A DNA stretch of 64,000 nucleotides from Lewinellaceae bacterium (GCA_016713985.1 JADJOD010000003.1:210467-274466); one strand, 5' to 3'; positions 1 to 11,249 are shown, numbered from the stretch's first letter. The notes: generated by a model not told the origin, from the letters alone. Made by a program: numbers and translations.

Positions 1-482
1 GCAGCCTGCTTACTGGCTTCCTTGTCGCCCGTCGTCATCCGGTTGGCGGCGGCTACTGCTTTCCAGTAATTTTCACCGGCGGTCACTTCCGCGTCGGTGA
101 GCAGCGGCTCGTGTGTATGCACATGAATATCGTCGGGATAAATACGCACCCACAATTGTTGTTTGCCGTCCGGCAGGTCGACGAAGCGGGTTTCTATCCG
201 TACGGGAAGGAACAACACCGGGTATTCCGCGCTGAGATTGCCCGACAGGGTTCGATACGCTTCCTGTTGGGGAAAAAGGCCTTTTATGGCGGCATTCAGC
301 GTGTTCCGGGCCGTTTCAAATGCACCGAATGCGCCGCCCACGGCCTGCTGCAAGTCCGCAAAGTTGCTGGTTTTCAGCGTTTTTTGCGCGGAAAGGCGGG
401 CGGTATATAATGCGTGTTCGGCCGTTTTGAAGGCTGCGCGCGCGTCTTTTACTTTTTTGAGTTGTTCGTTCAAACCTGGCAT
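1..482 (-). CDS. Large-protein cluster member, partial (C-terminus beyond left edge)
   Basis: The minus frame is open from an ATG at 482 to the window edge, giving 160 visible residues. Residues 1-80 are Ala/Lys-rich and probably helical. From residue 87 comes a compact motif, YPVLFLPVRIETRF, then WVRIYPDDIHVHTHEP and an acidic TDAEV stretch. I recall this motif from large uncharacterised bacterial proteins encoded beside DUF6603 genes, but I cannot name a function. An in-frame TAA near 532 limits the start, and no signal peptide is seen. It is the last visible gene of the minus-strand cluster that begins at 9615. Plus-strand ORFs across this stretch are shadows. Confidence 0.7.
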   Translation of the reverse strand, partial: MPGLNEQLKKVKDARAAFKTAEHALYTARLSAQKTLKTSNFADLQQAVGGAFGAFETARNTLNAAIKGLFPQQEAYRTLSGNLSAEYPVLFLPVRIETRFVDLPDGKQQLWVRIYPDDIHVHTHEPLLTDAEVTAGENYWKAVAAANRMTTGDKEASKQA

Positions 483-562
483 GGCAATGGGTTTTGCTGA
501 AGTTTTCGGGTGCAACGAAGGGATGGATTCGGTTTACCGGGGGCTTTTCAAGTTTGAGTTTT

Positions 563-628
563 GACAGGGTTTACAGGATTTGCAGGTTTAAGGCGCTCTT
601 TTTACCTGTAAATCATGTAAATCCTGTC
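563..628. repeat. Inverted repeat of the ACAGGATT word family
   Basis: Left arm GACAGGGTTTACAGGATTTG pairs imperfectly with a right arm ending ATGTAAATCCTGTC. It lies between two same-strand genes. The same word family recurs at 55982-56079 and 59921-60002. Confidence 0.75.
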
Positions 629-638
629 AAAAACCCAA

Positions 639-3600
639 CTACGTCTTCTTAGCGTCGTTAATAACTTCCTCATCAAGCATTTCCGTGGCATGGGTCGCAA
701 TCATGACGGGGCGTTGGAACAGGATGGCCGCCATATCGGCCGAACTGCGGTTCCAGGCGCCGGTTGCGTCGGCGACAGTACCGGCCGGCGGGGTAAATAC
801 CTTGCCCGAAGCGGTATTGCCGGGCGCCAGGTCTCCACGAATGAATTCCAGCGGCTGGCCACCGAAGTTTTCCCACGACAGGTCGTTCCAGGTGAATTCA
901 TCGGGTTTGTTGGGATTGTAGGTGAGGTCCATACCAAAACGCGGCTCACCGGGCACTTCGGCGATGATAAAAAACCAGCCGTTGTGGTCGCCCGGAAAAT
1001 CATCGGTTTCCTCGATTCCTGCCGCCTGTTCGATGGTCAGATTAAAACCCAGCAATTTGATGTCGGGGGCTATGTCGGCTTTATAAATCGGGAAAATGAT
1101 CTCCTTTTCCACGGTTGTATTTTCGTGGATTTTGCGGATGCCACCTCCCATAAATGCTTTTTGCGCGTAAATAACCGTGTTCGGATATTTTTTCAGCAGT
1201 TCACCCCGGATCACAAATACCAGTTGCTCCGTGTCGCCTTCCGGATCCTGGGCGTTGTGTTTGCCGAGCAGCCGGTCCGGTTCCGTATCTTCGATACTCC
1301 AGGTATGAATGGGTTTGATGTCCTTTTTTGCTTCCGCATCCGTGGCGGTAGTGGCGGGTGTGACAAAACCGCTCATGTCCCAAAACTGCCGGAAATAACT
1401 GCCGCGCATGTCGGTCGGATATTCGCGCCAGAGCATCTCGCGGCCCATTTCGTAGTTGAGCCCCACGAGGTAGGATTCGATGAATTTCTGGTTGGTGCGC
1501 AGCAGCGAAATGGTATCCGGCGGAATGAGATGCAGGTTGGGGATCAACAGTTCCTGATCGATTTTCACTAAGTATTCGTAGGAAGGATCGGGAAAGTCGG
1601 GGTAGGCCATCGCCGGCAGGAAGTCTTCTTCTTCGCCGGGTTTGTGCAGCGGCGCAACTCCTTTATACTGAATGGTTTTGCTCAAATAACGCAGGTATGC
1701 GGCGCCCGGCCGTACGGTTTCGAGGGTGCTGTTGCTTGCCTGCGGTACCGCCAGCGGTCCGCGGAAAACGACGGTTTCGGCAAAACCGATCCGGTCGTTT
1801 TGCTGGACGAAGGTCGTTTTAAAATCGGAGGGCGGCGGTGGCGCCGGAGCGCGCAGCACCACGACGTCCGGATCGAGGGGCCCCAAATCAAAACCAGGGT
1901 CAAAAATGCCGCCGCCGAGTACATTGCCGCCGACGGGGATTTCTAAGCCGCCGGGTTCGAATATGCCCGGCCCGAAAAAGAAATTCCATTTGTCAATGAC
2001 GGGCAGGCCGCCTGTAAAATTGGTTTGGTTGTAAATGAAATCTGTATCTAAGTTGGACTGAAGGCTCCATACCTGGATATCCTTCAGCGATTCCGGCCCG
2101 TCGAGGGGTTTGCTGATGTCGAGCCCGGCGACGGCCTCAAACCGGGCTGCCGGCGCGGCGGTCAGGCGGGCGTCGCCCTCGGCATTCAGGCCGTCGAGCA
2201 GGTTTTTCAGGCGAAATCCCGGTTGAAAATCAGGGAAATCGGAGAATTCGGGGTCTGCAACACTGCTCGCCCGAAAATCAGTGCCCGTGACCTTCGGCCG
2301 GAGCCCGCGCAGCAAAGCCGTCTGGTTGCGGGTGACGCGGCGAAACGGGTGCGAAAACACGGCGCCCGGCACCTGGCTCTCTTCTACGGCGTGTTTTACG
2401 GTGACACTTCCCGCCAACACACGAGCCGACAGCGGGCGCGCCACGGAAAGCAGTTTTTCTTCGGACAGGGTTTTGATATGTTTGTCGTAGACGCGTGTGG
2501 ACACCTTGGCGACCAACTGGGCGGCTTGCATTTTGCGGTTTGCTTCCAGCACCTCTTTCAACTGTTTCCAGGCTAAGTCCATGAACTTTTCCTGGTTTTC
2601 CTGCACCATACGTACGCCGAACCCGGCGGGCACCCGCGTGCGTGGGTCGCGGTTCAGGTCGTTATACCAGATGTCGGAATCAAACTTGAAGGTGGGCAAC
2701 ACTTTTTTTGAGGGTCTGCCAGGTCTTTCCGCATGGCGTGGTACATGCCGTAAAACGGGACGGTGACGTAGGGGTCTTCGTCGGGGTGTTCAAATTGTTT
2801 TTGGTTGAGGTTGACTAATTTTTCTAATTGGGGTAAAAAATCCTGCGGGTTGGCGGGGTCGGGGAAAACGGAAGATTTGGCGGAGGGCGCTTTCAGGGCG
2901 CCTTCCAATAATAAAGGTGTCGCCAGATTCAGGCCACTCACCGGTCCGGGTTGATCGGCCTGGTTAAATCCCGGCGCAGAACAATCCATCGGGCGCATGC
3001 CCACCCGTTTGTCCATGATGCGTGGTTCGAGCAGTTTGATCAGGTATTCGAAATCAAAATTTGCGCCCGTGCGAAAAAACCAGCGGAAATAAACCGGCAA
3101 TTCGTTGTCGCTGCCCGCACCCCAGGCGGGTTGCTGGGCGGGTATCTCGTTGATCGTCAGCCCCAGACCGGAAAGTCTTCCTGTTTCGTAGGCCGGCACC
3201 AGGAAGGCGTGGTAAGGGGTGTTGGCTTCCAGGCGCCGGGGACAGATCAGGCGGCTGAACAAACCGTCGGGATCGGTCGGGGCGTCTTTTTGCAGATCAT
3301 CGAGAAAGTCTTCAAATTCCGTTTGCCTTTCCCGCGCCAGGTTGATGTGGGTATGCGCCCACAGGTGCATTTCGCCGTGTGGAGGCAAGGCATTGGTATT
3401 GAGTACTTTAATGGAGGGCAGGGGTTTGCGGCGTTTGGTGTCTTCAAACTCGCCTTCACTCAGTACAACAAGTGCCAGCCAGGGCCGCAGGAGGAGATCC
3501 GAATCGCCCACCGCATGGGCAGGGGTATAACGCCAGGGAAAGTCTTCGTCGTAGAACTCAATGTAAGTCAGGTAATTAGGCTCAAAATTGGTGATCCCGT

Positions 3601-3832
3601 TCAGCGGTTCGGTGCGGATGATCATATCCGATTGTATCCCGGATATGTCGCCGGGGCCCAGCATCAGGAAATCTTTGCGCTCCTGCACGTCAGCGTTTAC
3701 GTTCACCGTGACGGGCACGGTCGCGCGTTCTATTGCGACGCCATTGGCCTTGCCCAAGGTATCGGCTTCGTTGATATAGCCCGAAATGCCACGTCGCGAC
3801 CAGGGCAGAAACTGATATTTTCCGAAACTCAT
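639..3832 (-). CDS. Large uncharacterised protein of the DUF6603 cluster (about 1,064 aa, one frameshift)
   Basis: Two minus frames belong to one protein: 3832 down to about 2710, and about 2702 down to 639. They join at a run of seven A residues (minus strand, 2703-2709). One added A gives an uninterrupted product through MRKDLADPQKKVLPTFKFDS. The N-terminus reads MSFGKYQFLPWSRRGISGYI. Later motifs are NFEPNYLTYIEFYDEDFPW, LRPWLALVVL, VPFYGMYHA, and LNRDPRTRVPAGFGVRMVQ followed by a helical segment. No signal peptide, membrane span or catalytic motif is evident. I recall similar proteins from Actinobacteria beside DUF6603 genes, but no function. Only 62 bp separate it from the 216-aa gene, so co-transcription is likely. 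Confidence 0.75.
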
Positions 3833-3894
3833 TTGGGTTTATGTTTTGATTCTGGTGAACAAATGAAATCAATGAATTATCAGGTTCCTTCCTT

Positions 3895-4545
3895 TTAGTT
3901 TGCTTCGTATTCTTCCAGTATTTGCACCTGCCCGGCTTTGTCGGGGTTAGCCGTAAGCCACTGGCCCATCAATTGGTTGGCCCCGGCCAGGGTATCGGAG
4001 GTCAAATCCGGGCTGACGACTTTCATGTCTTTCGTCCAGGCTACCACATACCCGCCCTCCTGAACAGCCACTTTTTCCGGGCCATTGAGGGGTGAAACGT
4101 TTGTTTTAACCCACGATACGGCCGATTTTGGAAGCGGCGCCGTTGCGCGAAAGGTGGTTGAAAGTGCTGAAATCGAGTTTGTTGTCGATTTTTCCAATTG
4201 TTTGTCGTCACCGGTGTAGTCCAGTTCGTAGTTGAGTTCCACCGGTCCGAGTTTTGTTTTCGGCGCGGAAATTTGCCCCGCATCGGCGAGTTGCACCCCG
4301 CTGTCCATTAATTCAAAGGATTTTCTGGACAGTTTTTCACTTTCGGACAGTTCCGTGAAGTGGCCCGGTGCGAACATTTCGCGCTCGGTAAGCAGGCTGC
4401 CGGCGTCGGACTCACCCAGTTTTACCCCCGTGATTTTGAAAAAATTGACCCCTTCCGGCTTGCGGTTGCCGAATTTTTGTATGGTGTAATTGAGCGGCAG
4501 GGTGCGCTGACTAAAGATCAACTGGCCGAAGGGATGGATAATCAA
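3895..4545 (-). CDS. Uncharacterised 216-aa cluster protein
   Basis: The reading frame starts at a TTG (4545) whose last bases overlap the TGA of the DUF6603 gene (TTGA), a typical translational coupling. No ATG occurs before residue 58. The protein begins MIIHPFGQLIFSQRTLPLNY and contains KFGNRKPEGVNFFKITGV and a C-terminal EGGYVVAWTKDMKVV. There is no signal peptide, membrane segment or recognised domain. I cannot assign a function. The 4-bp overlap ties it to the DUF6603 gene, so the two products are probably needed together. Confidence 0.75.
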   Translation of the reverse strand: MIIHPFGQLIFSQRTLPLNYTIQKFGNRKPEGVNFFKITGVKLGESDAGSLLTEREMFAPGHFTELSESEKLSRKSFELMDSGVQLADAGQISAPKTKLGPVELNYELDYTGDDKQLEKSTTNSISALSTTFRATAPLPKSAVSWVKTNVSPLNGPEKVAVQEGGYVVAWTKDMKVVSPDLTSDTLAGANQLMGQWLTANPDKAGQVQILEEYEAN

Positions 4546-7339
4546 CCTGGTTTTTCCTCCTCGGTCATCTCGCGCAGGCTGACGTGCAGGTTGTGGTAAT
4601 CGGGCACCACAATGCGCCAGTTGCTGTTGTTGGCCAGTTCTTCCTGTAGTTTTTCCAGCAGGTTTTCGGTTGCCGTATCGGCCAGCGGCGGCGGGTCACC
4701 CCAGGTGGCGCTGAAACCGATGGTGATGGTAATGAACCAGCAGATGCTGAACGAAACTTCTCCTTCCACATGCCAGGGGGTCGGCCCGGAGAGTGAGCCT
4801 TTAAAATGTATGCCGAAGAGAATGCTCTCGTCGTGGCGGATGGCGAGTGTGGCTTCGAGGCTGATAATGAAGTGGAAAGGATTAAAAATAAACAAGGCGT
4901 CGAAGGCCAGCATGCCGTACAGGTTGAATCCCATCGGGCCGCCGGCGTAGAGTTCGGCTTTGGCGCCGAATTGTACCGAGTTGGACGTGACGGCGAAGTA
5001 ACATTCCACGCCGAGGCGGGGGTTGTCGCCACTCAGCAACTGGAGTCCCACCCGGTCCATGTCGCGGAAGGCGCCGGGCAGGGTCGGTACCGTGGGGTAG
5101 TCGCGGAAATCGGGGTGGAAGCCGCCGATACTGATGCCGAACGTCGCTTGGCGGCCCCAGGCGACCACAAATGCAAGGCTGCCAGTGAGCGGGAATCCGA
5201 CAAGGTGTGATTCGAACAGCCGCGCTTCGAAATAGATAAATTCGTTCTGGAAATCGATAACACCCAGGAAATTGACCTGAATTTTCAACAATTCGGCACT
5301 TTCGTTGGGCAGCACGGTTTTTATTACCCCGAGAATGACGATACGCGGGTCGGGCAATTCGATCAAAAAGCCCAGTTCGATGGTGATAAGCGTGGGCGTG
5401 CCCCAGCCGATTTTGCCCATCAGCCCGATCACAAAACTGCCTTCCTTGATCGGGAATATCTGCCGGATATCGCTGATGATCTGGTTGATATTGCCAACGA
5501 CGTCTTCCGGGAACAGCACACTTCTGATGGCTCCGGTGCGCAACCCGATACGAAGCGCCTCCACATCCATCGTCCGGTTCAATCCCAGCAGGCCCCCCAC
5601 GCCGATCAGCGTGAAGCCGAAGCCCAATTGCACCGGCGAAAACTCGGCGGTAATGAGGATGAGCAGTGAAAAGCCGTCGGAGCCGTCGGGCATTTTGGTA
5701 TTGATAATGCCGATGGCTTTGAGGTCGAACAGACCTTTAAAACTCAGCTCCATCGAGCCGAAATATTCACCTTTGGCGGAATCGAAATAGAGGAAGCCGC
5801 CGCCGGTGACCACTTCTGCGTTAACGCTGATGCCTACGCCGTTGGGGGGCTTGAAGCCGAGATCAATATTAAAAGGTCCGGCGTTGCCTTTTTCAAATGT
5901 GGTATACAGGCCAAGGCCCATGTTGGCCACTACAACGTGCAGGGGGCCGAGGTTGGCAGCGGCGCTGATGCCCAACTCCAGGTTGATTTTGGGTTTGGGT
6001 TCCTGAGGTACAAACAGCCGCAGGAGAAATTCGTCGATGGTAATGGGGCCGAGGCTGAGGTGCGGGTGGGACGCGATTTCAAAACCGCCGCCGCCTTCGA
6101 TGTGCAGACCGTGTTTGCTCGACCATTGCATGCCGAGCGACAAGGGCAATCCGTTTTTCGCCGTCGCCGAGCAAGGTTTTTACAAAGCCGTCCGATTCGC
6201 CGGTGCTGATCACAAACGCGAGGTCTTCGAAACCCTGCCCGCAGCAGCACTTCCTGTTCCGTGGCGGATAAATTAAGTCCGAAATCAATGGATACCTTCT
6301 TCAATTCCAGCCTGGTATCGTTGGGGTTGCCGACGAGGATGAGCGGTTCCGCCGGGTTGAATACGAACCCCATTCCAAATCCTCCTTCAGGCAGCGGTGC
6401 GCCTGCGTTCGGGTAGATCACCGTAAATTCACCGGGCCTGATTACCAAACCGAACAGGGAATTGATGTTGCTGTTCGCCCGAATGGTCAGATCAATGGAA
6501 TCCGACAAACGCAGGGTTTCCCCGATTTCGGAAGGCAGGTTGGGCTGAATGATGAGGCCGGGTAATTTTCCGCCGTGCGCGGGCAATTCCAGGATATCGA
6601 TTGACAATTCGCGGGTAGAGCCGCCAATATTTATATAATAAAAAGGTACCTTGAGTTTGTATCGAATGGGGGCTGCGGGATTGTCCTGGTATTTTTTTGC
6701 CAGTTCGTCATCCACTTTCGCGATGGATGCCATTAGCCCGGTAACGTACAACAGTTCGGAGAACAGGTTGAAAAAACGCTCCGATTTGAATTCGGGTGTG
6801 CCCCAGCCGAATATCCGTTCCGGCAAAGTATCGGGTTGGGAGATGATCTTCGGAATTTCTTCCCAAAGAACGCGGGTCGTGATAAAAGACGGCCTTTCTG
6901 CGGAAGAGAACACCTGTTCCTCCCTGATGACGCCGGTCATCTGGAAAAAATTGTAACCGACGGCGGCTTCGGCGGCTAAGTAATCGACCAGCAAGGTTTC
7001 GAATAGCCGGGCAGTTATATCCGGGATAAATTGCCCCGCGTCAATACCCACCGGGGCCTCGGAAAGATTTTCAATCGCCTCAAAAACGGCTTTTATTTTG
7101 TTGAACAACTCGATCACCTCCTCGAATTCAGGATCAGAGACCAGCGCTTCGAGGGCGCCGACGGCATCCGCCACTTTTCCGCCGAGTGCGAGGTATTCGG
7201 GGGGCAAAGAACCGGCCGACCACCCCAGGCGGTAGATAAATATCTTGAACTGTTCCGGGCTTTCAACCGCCTTTCGCAAAGGGTCCAGCGCGCGGATCAG
7301 GTGATGGGCAAGGGTGGCTAAAGTACCTTGGTCTGCCAT
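4542..7339 (-). CDS. DUF6603 domain protein (about 931 aa, two frameshifts)
   Basis: The N-terminal part runs from ATG 7339 (MADQGTLATLAHHLIRALDP) to about 6230, and the C-terminal part from about 6150 to 4542. A short third frame links them (EDLAFVISTGESDGFVKTLL). Removing one G from the GGG near 6231 and one A from the A5 near 6148 gives a clean join, LLRAGFEDLAF...GDGENGLPLSLGMQW. The C-terminal 500 residues are glycine-rich, with long alternating hydrophobic strands such as GGGFLYFDSAKGEYFGSMEL, FGFTLIGVGGLLGLNRTMD and WGTPTLITIELGFLIELPDP. I recognise these as DUF6603, a domain without a known role. No signal peptide is seen. It overlaps the downstream gene by 4 bp and lies 32 bp after the M64 gene. 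Confidence 0.75.
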
Positions 7340-7371
7340 AACTTTCAAGTGGTAAAAGGAGTGAAATTTGA

Positions 7372-9615
7372 TTAACAGCAAGTACTTTCAGGACCTACGA
7401 GGTTATCGTAGTCGCGGTCGATGTCCGGGTGTTTTGCGGGGTTGATCTGATCCACGATGATGTAGCGGCAGACGACGCAGAATTCAAACTTTTCTTCCCG
7501 GCCACGGCGCATCTTGCAGGTGCCGGTTGGGTGATATATCCCGTTGTGGTATTGCATGCCACCTTCATAAAGGCCGACGATACGGGGTGTATGTTTTTTA
7601 CAGGTGGGTACGGGGAAATCGTCCAGATTAGGCGCCTGATATTCTCTTACATCTAATATATCCACATTTCCGGTTAGCGGTCTGTTTTTTGATGTAAGGT
7701 ATTGGATCATATCTTTCGAAACCAATTCGGGAAACGGGTAATTGGCATCGACAGGCTGGGTGGCGTCTTTTGGTTTGTATAAAACCGACCCGGCTGGAAA
7801 GTTGCCACGGTGTCAGGGTGCCTGATGATTACGGAAACGGTGACGGTATTGGCCGTGGCGTCGCTGCTGACAACTGTTAATTTGGGACTTAGCAATACGT
7901 TCTTTATCAAAGGTTTGCCGTATTCCCGCAAGCGCAGGAAAACTTCATCGTTTGCAACGAACAAGCCCGCCTGGCCGGGCCGGAGCGGGATGGTAAACTG
8001 ATTGCCCGTCGCCGCTGCAGTTGCCGCCGCTGTTAGCACTCCGGCTTTAGTCATGCGGTGCCAGCGCCATTTGACGAGACTGCCGTCAAAATTGCCGGCT
8101 GCATTTTTCACATCCCGTTCCGCCTGTAGGTTTGCATATTTTTCCACCCTGTCCGAAAGGCCCGTATAATTGAAAAATGGATGAGATGTATCTACACTTA
8201 TTTCACCATATTCATCGCCCAGGGTAAAAGAATGGGTAAGTTCGTGGATGAGGATATTGGTCGGCGTTGGAGGAAGGTGGATGGGTGGCTCGGCGACGAC
8301 TTGGCGTACGGCACGGCTTGCCACATTGGGCGTGTTGTTGATCGTGGCGTTTTCGAGTAAGATCGGAGTTGCTGTACTGCCGTTATTCGAGTGGGGGTTG
8401 ATATAGAAATAACCGGTTGAATTAGCTTCCCGGCCGCCATCTGAATTAACAATGAACACCATCAAATCCCAGTCTTTCCCTAATGGAGGGCCGGGCGGAG
8501 TACTGGCAGGCGCACTGCTGGTAATATCCCATACATTGCCGATTACATTATTATTGCTAGTGTCCTGATCTTTTAGCGACAGGATAAGATCGTTTAACTT
8601 GGTTCTGGTCAGGCGTCGTTCATTTCTGGAAAATATGTCCGGGTCGGATGTGGCTGCTATACCCGCCTGTGGTTTTCGGCCATAAAAATTGCCCAGCAAA
8701 GTATCTTTTTCCTCAAACAGCCGCCGGTTTGCCCTGGTTTTCCAGGTATCGATCAGGTTATTGGGGATGTTATCGATCAGGTTATCGGCTAAGGAAAGAA
8801 TCGCTTTCCACTGGATGCGCAGGTCGTTGTTCGAAGTCGAAACCTGTGCAGGGGTCGGCAATCCGACATAAAAAAAGAGGTTTTTAATCTTCCATGCCTG
8901 CACGGTAGCCGCAGTAAGCGCGCCGGTTTGTTCCTGCGGAAATTCCAGCGGCCACGCTTCCGTTTGGGAGCCCGTTGGAAAAATGAAAACTTCTCCGGCC
9001 ATGGTGACGCCGCGTTCGCGGGAAGGCTCAAAAAGGCGCCAGTAATTGATGGAATCGCTGAGGAGGTCATATGGCCGCGATTTGCGCTCCCTCGCGAGGT
9101 TTCGGACAAAGTTGTCCGTCATAGATTCAAATTTTGTGCTGTCGTCCACAGTAAACCCGTCAGCCAGAAAAAGTACGTTGGGTACGTCATTTAACCTCGA
9201 AAAACCGGGGCTGCTGCCCGTTGAAATCAGTTGTGCCCGCTCGGGGGCTGAGCCAGGCGCTCGTCACAGACCGATGTACGTGAAAACGGATATGCAGTGT
9301 TTTGGTTTCCGCCCCGAGCGTGACCGTAGCTGCAACGATAAAGTTACGGACGTTTGCGTTTACGGTTGGGTCAACGGTGACCACGCCGGTATTTTGGTTT
9401 AATGTGACACCTATTCCATTATCTAATGAAACCAATGAAAATTGAAGGGTGGCAGTTGGGTTGGCCGTTTTAAAAGCATTAAACCTTGTATAATGTGTGG
9501 CCCCTGTCTCGGCCACATATACTTCGGGACTCAATGGGTTGTTCGACTGATTATTCGCCAGCAGGTGAATATCTTTCCCTTCATATTGCCCGATCCATTT
9601 CAAGGATTCAATCAT
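7372..9615 (-). CDS. M64-family (IgA-peptidase-like) zinc metallopeptidase with N-terminal beta domain (about 747 aa, two frameshifts)
   Basis: Three frames read as one protein. ATG 9615 opens an N-terminal domain with cadherin/Ig-like wording (LNQNTGVVTVDPT, TLHIRFHVH). Removing one C from the C5 run at 9243-9247 leads into VPNVLFLADGFTVDD, the typical M64 entry. The catalytic HExxH is HELTHSFTLGDEYGE, with HELTH at 8232-8246. Adding one G at 7789-7791 joins QPGSVLYKPKDATQPVDANY to the C-terminal segment (VGLYEGGMQYHNGIYHPTG, then FEFCVVC), which matches the M64 C-terminus. M64 enzymes are usually secreted, but no signal peptide is seen here. It may instead be two genes, 9187-9615 and 7372 to about 9260. 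It is the first gene of the cluster. Confidence 0.65.
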
Positions 9616-9727
9616 GGTTTTCAAATTTGGCTGTGAGCAATTTACCCCGCCATATTACAACCATTTTCTTTTTTGGGTACAACGGTGTGTGTTAAAATTC
9701 TCCGCTTAATCCACTTTTAACCCTTTT

Positions 9728-10669
9728 TTAATTCATCACATCCACGTCCAGCACCACTTCCAGCAGCAGGCGCAGATCGCTGTAAAACTCGCTCACCGTT
9801 TCAAAACTGGTATTGCTGGCAAACAGGGAAGGTTCGAGCAGGTCCTTGTCCTGCGTGAGGGCCAAGTAAATTTTGTCGCCGATGATGGAGAAGTAGATTT
9901 CCTTCTGCCGGTTCACTTTTTGAAACTGTTGCCTGAATTCCAGGATAACGTGTTGTAAATCAGTCGAAATAACATCCTGAATCCGGATGTCGGGTGTGGC
10001 GTAGGTGTCAAAAAAGGCTTCAAATTCGGGCAGCAGGTTATCGCTTACCCGGCGGCCGCCGAGCAGGTGGAAAGCGCGTTCGCTGCGGCTCAGGTACTTC
10101 CGGTAGGCGTCGGGCAATACCAGTACGCCGCCGTGCAAGTCCCAGCGTTTGTAGTCGCCGATGAGGAAAATGCCGCGAAACACATAATCCAACTTGCTGC
10201 GGGCCGGGGAGAATTCGCTCACCCGCAGTTCGCACAATTCGAACGGCGTTTCGCGTACCTGCCCTTTGATGAGGTCTTCTCCCGTATAATCGTCGGCCGT
10301 GGTAAATATCCGGCTTTGCAAAAAATCCTTTTTTGAAATAAATCCCTTGGCCTGGTAGCCGTCGAAATGGAAATTGACGTCGTTATCGATAAAATCGAGC
10401 AAGAGACCGATGATGCGGGGTTTGAATTCTTTAAAAAACACCCGGATGCGGAAGGCTAAGTAAGAGACCCACATCGCCATCGGAATCAAAAAAAGCAGGG
10501 TCAGCGCAAAAACGTCGATGTAGATCTGAAACGCCACCACACAAACCATCAAAAACACCGATAACATCAGCAACCGGATCAGCCGCCGCCGGCGTTGTTC
10601 CAGGTGCACCAGCTCCGGATGAATGTTCTGGTTGTAAAAAAGGCGGAAATCGTGGTAGGCGTTAGTCAT
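9728..10669 (-). CDS. DUF3137-like integral membrane protein (313 aa)
   Basis: The start is placed at ATG 10669 (MTNAYHDFRLFYNQNIHPEL). The longer frame runs back into a repeat island. A basic stretch (EQRRRRLIRLL) leads into two adjacent transmembrane helices near residues 32-75. A cytoplasmic domain follows, with FELCELRVSEFS, YVFRGIFLIGDY and FSIIGDKIYLAL. This layout matches the DUF3137 family, known mainly as a predicted membrane protein without an assigned reaction. It follows the ParA and ribbon-helix-helix genes on the same strand after an 80-bp spacer that is almost entirely an inverted repeat. A shared role with ParA is possible but unproven. Confidence 0.65.
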   Translation of the reverse strand: MTNAYHDFRLFYNQNIHPELVHLEQRRRRLIRLLMLSVFLMVCVVAFQIYIDVFALTLLFLIPMAMWVSYLAFRIRVFFKEFKPRIIGLLLDFIDNDVNFHFDGYQAKGFISKKDFLQSRIFTTADDYTGEDLIKGQVRETPFELCELRVSEFSPARSKLDYVFRGIFLIGDYKRWDLHGGVLVLPDAYRKYLSRSERAFHLLGGRRVSDNLLPEFEAFFDTYATPDIRIQDVISTDLQHVILEFRQQFQKVNRQKEIYFSIIGDKIYLALTQDKDLLEPSLFASNTSFETVSEFYSDLRLLLEVVLDVDVMN

Positions 10670-10744
10670 AAGTCGTAAGTCAGAAGTCGTGAGTCGTAAG
10701 TCGGGAGCCATGCGACTCTGACTTACGACTTACGACTCCCGACT
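10668..10744. repeat. Inverted repeat of the AAGTCGTAAGTC word family
   Basis: The left arm repeats AGTCGTAAGTC and AGTCGTGAGTC. The right arm is its complement, GACTTACGACTTACGACTCC. The island overlaps the start codon of the DUF3137-like gene and fills the spacer to the gene upstream. Confidence 0.8.
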
Positions 10745-10749
10745 AAAAT

Positions 10750-11241
10750 TTAAAGTTCAATCCCTTTTTGTTGTCTGTATTCCTCGATATACTCATCAAT
10801 GAGGTTGACGAGCAGGTCCTTCATAAAAGCGTTTTCAAGCCGGGCGATGGCTTTCAGTTTTTCGAGTTTGGTTTTGTCAACCGCTACCGTCAGGCGTTTT
10901 TTGCCGGAAACTTCGTCTGTAGTAATATCTTGTATATCAACGGTTTGTCGAATTAACGCATCGAGGCCGCTGACCGGGGCGCGGTAGGCGGATGCCGTGC
11001 TGCCCGACTTCGATTTTCCGCTGGGGGCGGAAGCGTCCTGCTGACCGGCTTCGTATTTTTCGAGGCTTTCTTCCAGGGCTTCCTGGAGCAGGGCATCGAG
11101 GCCCGACATAAAATTTTTGTGCGCGGGTCTGCGCTCCTGTGCGCGGGTGGCCACGGCGTCGCCTCCATAAAAATCGCCGTGCCCTGCGTGGGTATCGCTG
11201 AACAGGTCGTCAAGACCTTCGGAAAATTTTTTCTTGCTCAT
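10750..11241 (-). CDS. Small ParA partner with C-terminal ribbon-helix-helix-like domain (163 aa)
   Basis: The C-terminal 50 residues (KKRLTVAVDKTKLEKLKAIA, then a helix ending LIDEYIEEYRQQKG) have the strand-helix-helix wording of a ribbon-helix-helix DNA-binding domain. Two short SGLDALL/SGLDALI boxes and an N-terminal EGLDDLFSDTHAGHG sit in a low-complexity linker. The three GLD-L boxes may be a repeated binding motif. The gene starts 8 bp after the ParA stop, so the two are translated together. It is probably the adaptor that connects ParA to DNA or another cargo. No ParB-like (KorB) domain is present. Confidence 0.65.
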   Translation of the reverse strand: MSKKKFSEGLDDLFSDTHAGHGDFYGGDAVATRAQERRPAHKNFMSGLDALLQEALEESLEKYEAGQQDASAPSGKSKSGSTASAYRAPVSGLDALIRQTVDIQDITTDEVSGKKRLTVAVDKTKLEKLKAIARLENAFMKDLLVNLIDEYIEEYRQQKGIEL

Positions 11242-11249
11242 AGGGTCGG

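Noticed and set aside
111..564. Two plus-strand ORFs
   Set aside because: They are antisense shadows of the minus-strand partial gene with a clear conserved motif.
9679..9700. Possible repeated element (ACAACGGTGTGT near 9679 and 39498)
   Set aside because: Only a 12-base match with unrelated flanks; not enough to call a repeat family.
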